Translations under genes and position numbers: made by a program
The notes under the pieces: generated by a model
Seen by the model: the letters and a program-made list of their open reading frames with translations, nothing else
Database searches by the model: none
What the model was told of the DNA's origin: nothing
Part shown: positions 6,020-6,535 of the stretch, in pieces
Layout of the letters: each line of letters opens with the position of its first letter
How positions within the stretch are numbered: the stretch's first letter is position 1
Source of the DNA: JAHBXC01 sp964350875
Lineage (GTDB): Bacteria > Planctomycetota > Phycisphaerae > Phycisphaerales > UBA1924
Direction of reading: 5' to 3'
Assembly: GCA_964350875.1 (NCBI GenBank)
Contig: CAYGLT010000104.1
Location: forward strand, 1 to 6,535
Length of the DNA stretch: 6,535 nucleotides

Positions 6020-6204
6020 TATGTCTCTCTGTCGGACAGGACCCCGGCCGCGGCGAAACGACACACGCCGCCTCGGGAGGATCCAGAGAGAGCACGCCGC
6101 CCGTCGCGGGGCTGGGAGAGAGCCCGCGAACCACCCGAACCCCCTTGGGGTGGAACCAGCGGCGTGATGAGAGAGCGATTCCGACGGCGCGTTCCTTCAC
6201 CGCG

Positions 6205-6256
6205 CCGGGGAGTCCGACACTTCCCCGCCCTTCACGGGTCCGGGGAGCCCTGACAC
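6205..6256 (+). repeat. Imperfect direct repeat CCGGGGAG-yCC-(T)-GACAC
   Basis: CCGGGGAGTCCGACAC (6205-6220) recurs as CCGGGGAGCCCTGACAC (6240-6256), offset by 35 nt, with one substitution and one inserted base. Both copies sit in or beside hairpins of the candidate RNA, suggesting a local duplication or a repeated RNA motif. Confidence 0.5.
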
Positions 6257-6493
6257 CCGCAGGGCGCAAACCGCCGCGATACCTCGCGGCGACGGGTGAT
6301 GGGGATTGGCTCGGGCGAGCGACAGCCCGCATCGAGCCATTCGATTCGTTTCCGATACCGGACGCGGCGTTCGCGTCCCGAGACGGGGAACAACGGAGCC
6401 GTCCCTTGCCTTCGCGGCTCCGCCGTTCTCGTACACAACCCCGGATCCGTAGCGGACACGCCGCGACCGGGTTGACATAGATCCTGATCACGC

Positions 6494-6529
6494 GGCGGCG
6501 TCGACGCATCGTGCGCTGACGCCGCTTTT
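6494..6529 (+). terminator. Strong rho-independent terminator
   Basis: GCGGCGTC (6495-6502) pairs perfectly with GACGCCGC (6518-6525). The stem continues through a G-T wobble and one A-C mismatch to CGCA (6505-6508) / TGCG (6512-6515), closing on a TCG loop. TTTT (6526-6529) follows directly. The T-run is only on the plus-strand side, so it ends a rightward transcript. The nearest rightward gene upstream stops at 4380, beyond an oppositely oriented gene, so the transcript must begin within 5860-6490. Confidence 0.75.
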
Positions 6530-6535
6530 CAGAAC

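Larger units (their letters stand above)
6030..6529 (+). ncRNA. Candidate structured non-coding RNA of about 500 nt
   Basis: No convincing coding region is seen in 5881-6535. The longest frames on either strand are Arg/Pro/Gly-rich, lack motifs and have no good start signal. Instead, stems follow one another: 6043-6077 (CCCG and GCGGCG arms), 6105-6128, 6131-6153, 6185-6207, 6207-6226, 6247-6265, 6272-6291 (perfect 8-bp, 4-nt loop), 6308-6338 (6+3 bp), 6360-6378 (perfect 7-bp), 6394-6422 (perfect 8-bp), 6437-6473, and the terminator at 6494-6529. The span opens about 12 nt after the sigma-54-like promoter and closes at the terminator, with no other rightward gene that could feed it. I looked by eye for hallmarks of RNase P RNA, tmRNA, SRP RNA and group II intron domain V and found none. 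High GC makes individual stems cheap, so the argument rests on the promoter, the density of stems and the terminator together. A missed small protein gene is the main alternative. Confidence 0.5.

Noticed and set aside
6021..6167. 48-codon ATG frame just after the sigma-54-like promoter
   Set aside because: The ATG would lie upstream of the predicted transcription start and has no Shine-Dalgarno; the peptide is Arg-rich with no motif.
6472..6477. TTGACA, a perfect -35 hexamer
   Set aside because: No -10-like hexamer lies 15-19 nt downstream (the region is GCGGCG-rich and part of the terminator stem).
6145..6480. 111-codon plus-strand open frame within the candidate RNA
   Set aside because: It has a TTG start inside a hairpin, no ribosome site and a low-complexity Arg/Pro composition. 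It is kept only as the main alternative to a non-coding RNA.
5853..6509. 218-codon minus-strand open frame across the right-hand non-coding region
   Set aside because: Arg/Pro/Ser-rich with no recognisable motif, it runs through the activator promoter and the terminator stem. Stop-free frames of this size occur readily at this GC content.
6030..6529. RNase P RNA, tmRNA, SRP RNA or group II intron
   Set aside because: None of the hallmark sequences (for example the GAGGAAAGTCC block of RNase P RNA, the tRNA-like T-loop of tmRNA, or intron domain V) is seen on either strand by eye.
1..6535. CRISPR arrays, insertion sequences, tRNA or rRNA genes
   Set aside because: No regularly spaced repeats, transposase motifs, terminal inverted repeats or cloverleaf/T-loop signatures were seen.

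Overview
The window is GC-rich (codon third positions strongly G/C) and carries a lipid A gene (lpxA), so a diderm is implied. The style of the proteins (a lipoprotein DUF192, a receiver-like/SpoIIE phosphatase, an LpxA followed directly by 6-phosphogluconolactonase) and mixed use of Shine-Dalgarno and apparently leaderless starts suggest a planctomycete, perhaps of the Phycisphaerae. That assignment is inference from gene style, not from a marker gene.

Layout. Positions 2-589 hold the 3' two thirds of a glutamyl-Q tRNA(Asp) synthetase (gluQ), cut by the window edge. It overlaps by 16 nt a DUF192 lipoprotein gene (574-1113). A gap of about 130 nt with a perfect 21-nt hairpin leads to a SpoIIE-type PP2C phosphatase (1245-2648). 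lpxA (2672-3559) follows after 23 nt, with a -10-like TAGAAT placed exactly where a leaderless GTG start would need it. lpxA overlaps by ATGA with pgl, 6-phosphogluconolactonase (3556-4380). All five read rightward. A sigma-54 activator (bacterial enhancer-binding protein, EBP) reads leftward (5859-4390), with only 9 nt between its stop codon and that of pgl.

The right-hand 676 bases (5860-6535) contain no convincing protein gene but are not empty. Next to the activator start lies a well-formed leaderless promoter (TTGATA-16-CATAAT-6-ATG) with inverted TGTCA/TGACA half-sites. About 100 nt further right, reading away from the activator, is a near-consensus sigma-54 promoter (TTGGCACG-N4-TTGTT). 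It is followed by about 500 nt packed with successive hairpins and ending in a strong rho-independent terminator (14-position stem plus TTTT). The simplest reading is an activator-controlled, sigma-54-dependent structured non-coding RNA of about 500 nt. I match it to no RNA family I know. This is the part of the window most worth attention.

How the genes work together: the left block is mixed housekeeping (tRNA modification, cell-envelope lipid A, pentose phosphate pathway) plus a signalling phosphatase. The right block looks like a self-contained regulatory unit of an activator, its binding sites, its sigma-54 promoter and an RNA output. All functional statements are inferred from sequence motifs read by eye; no database search was possible.
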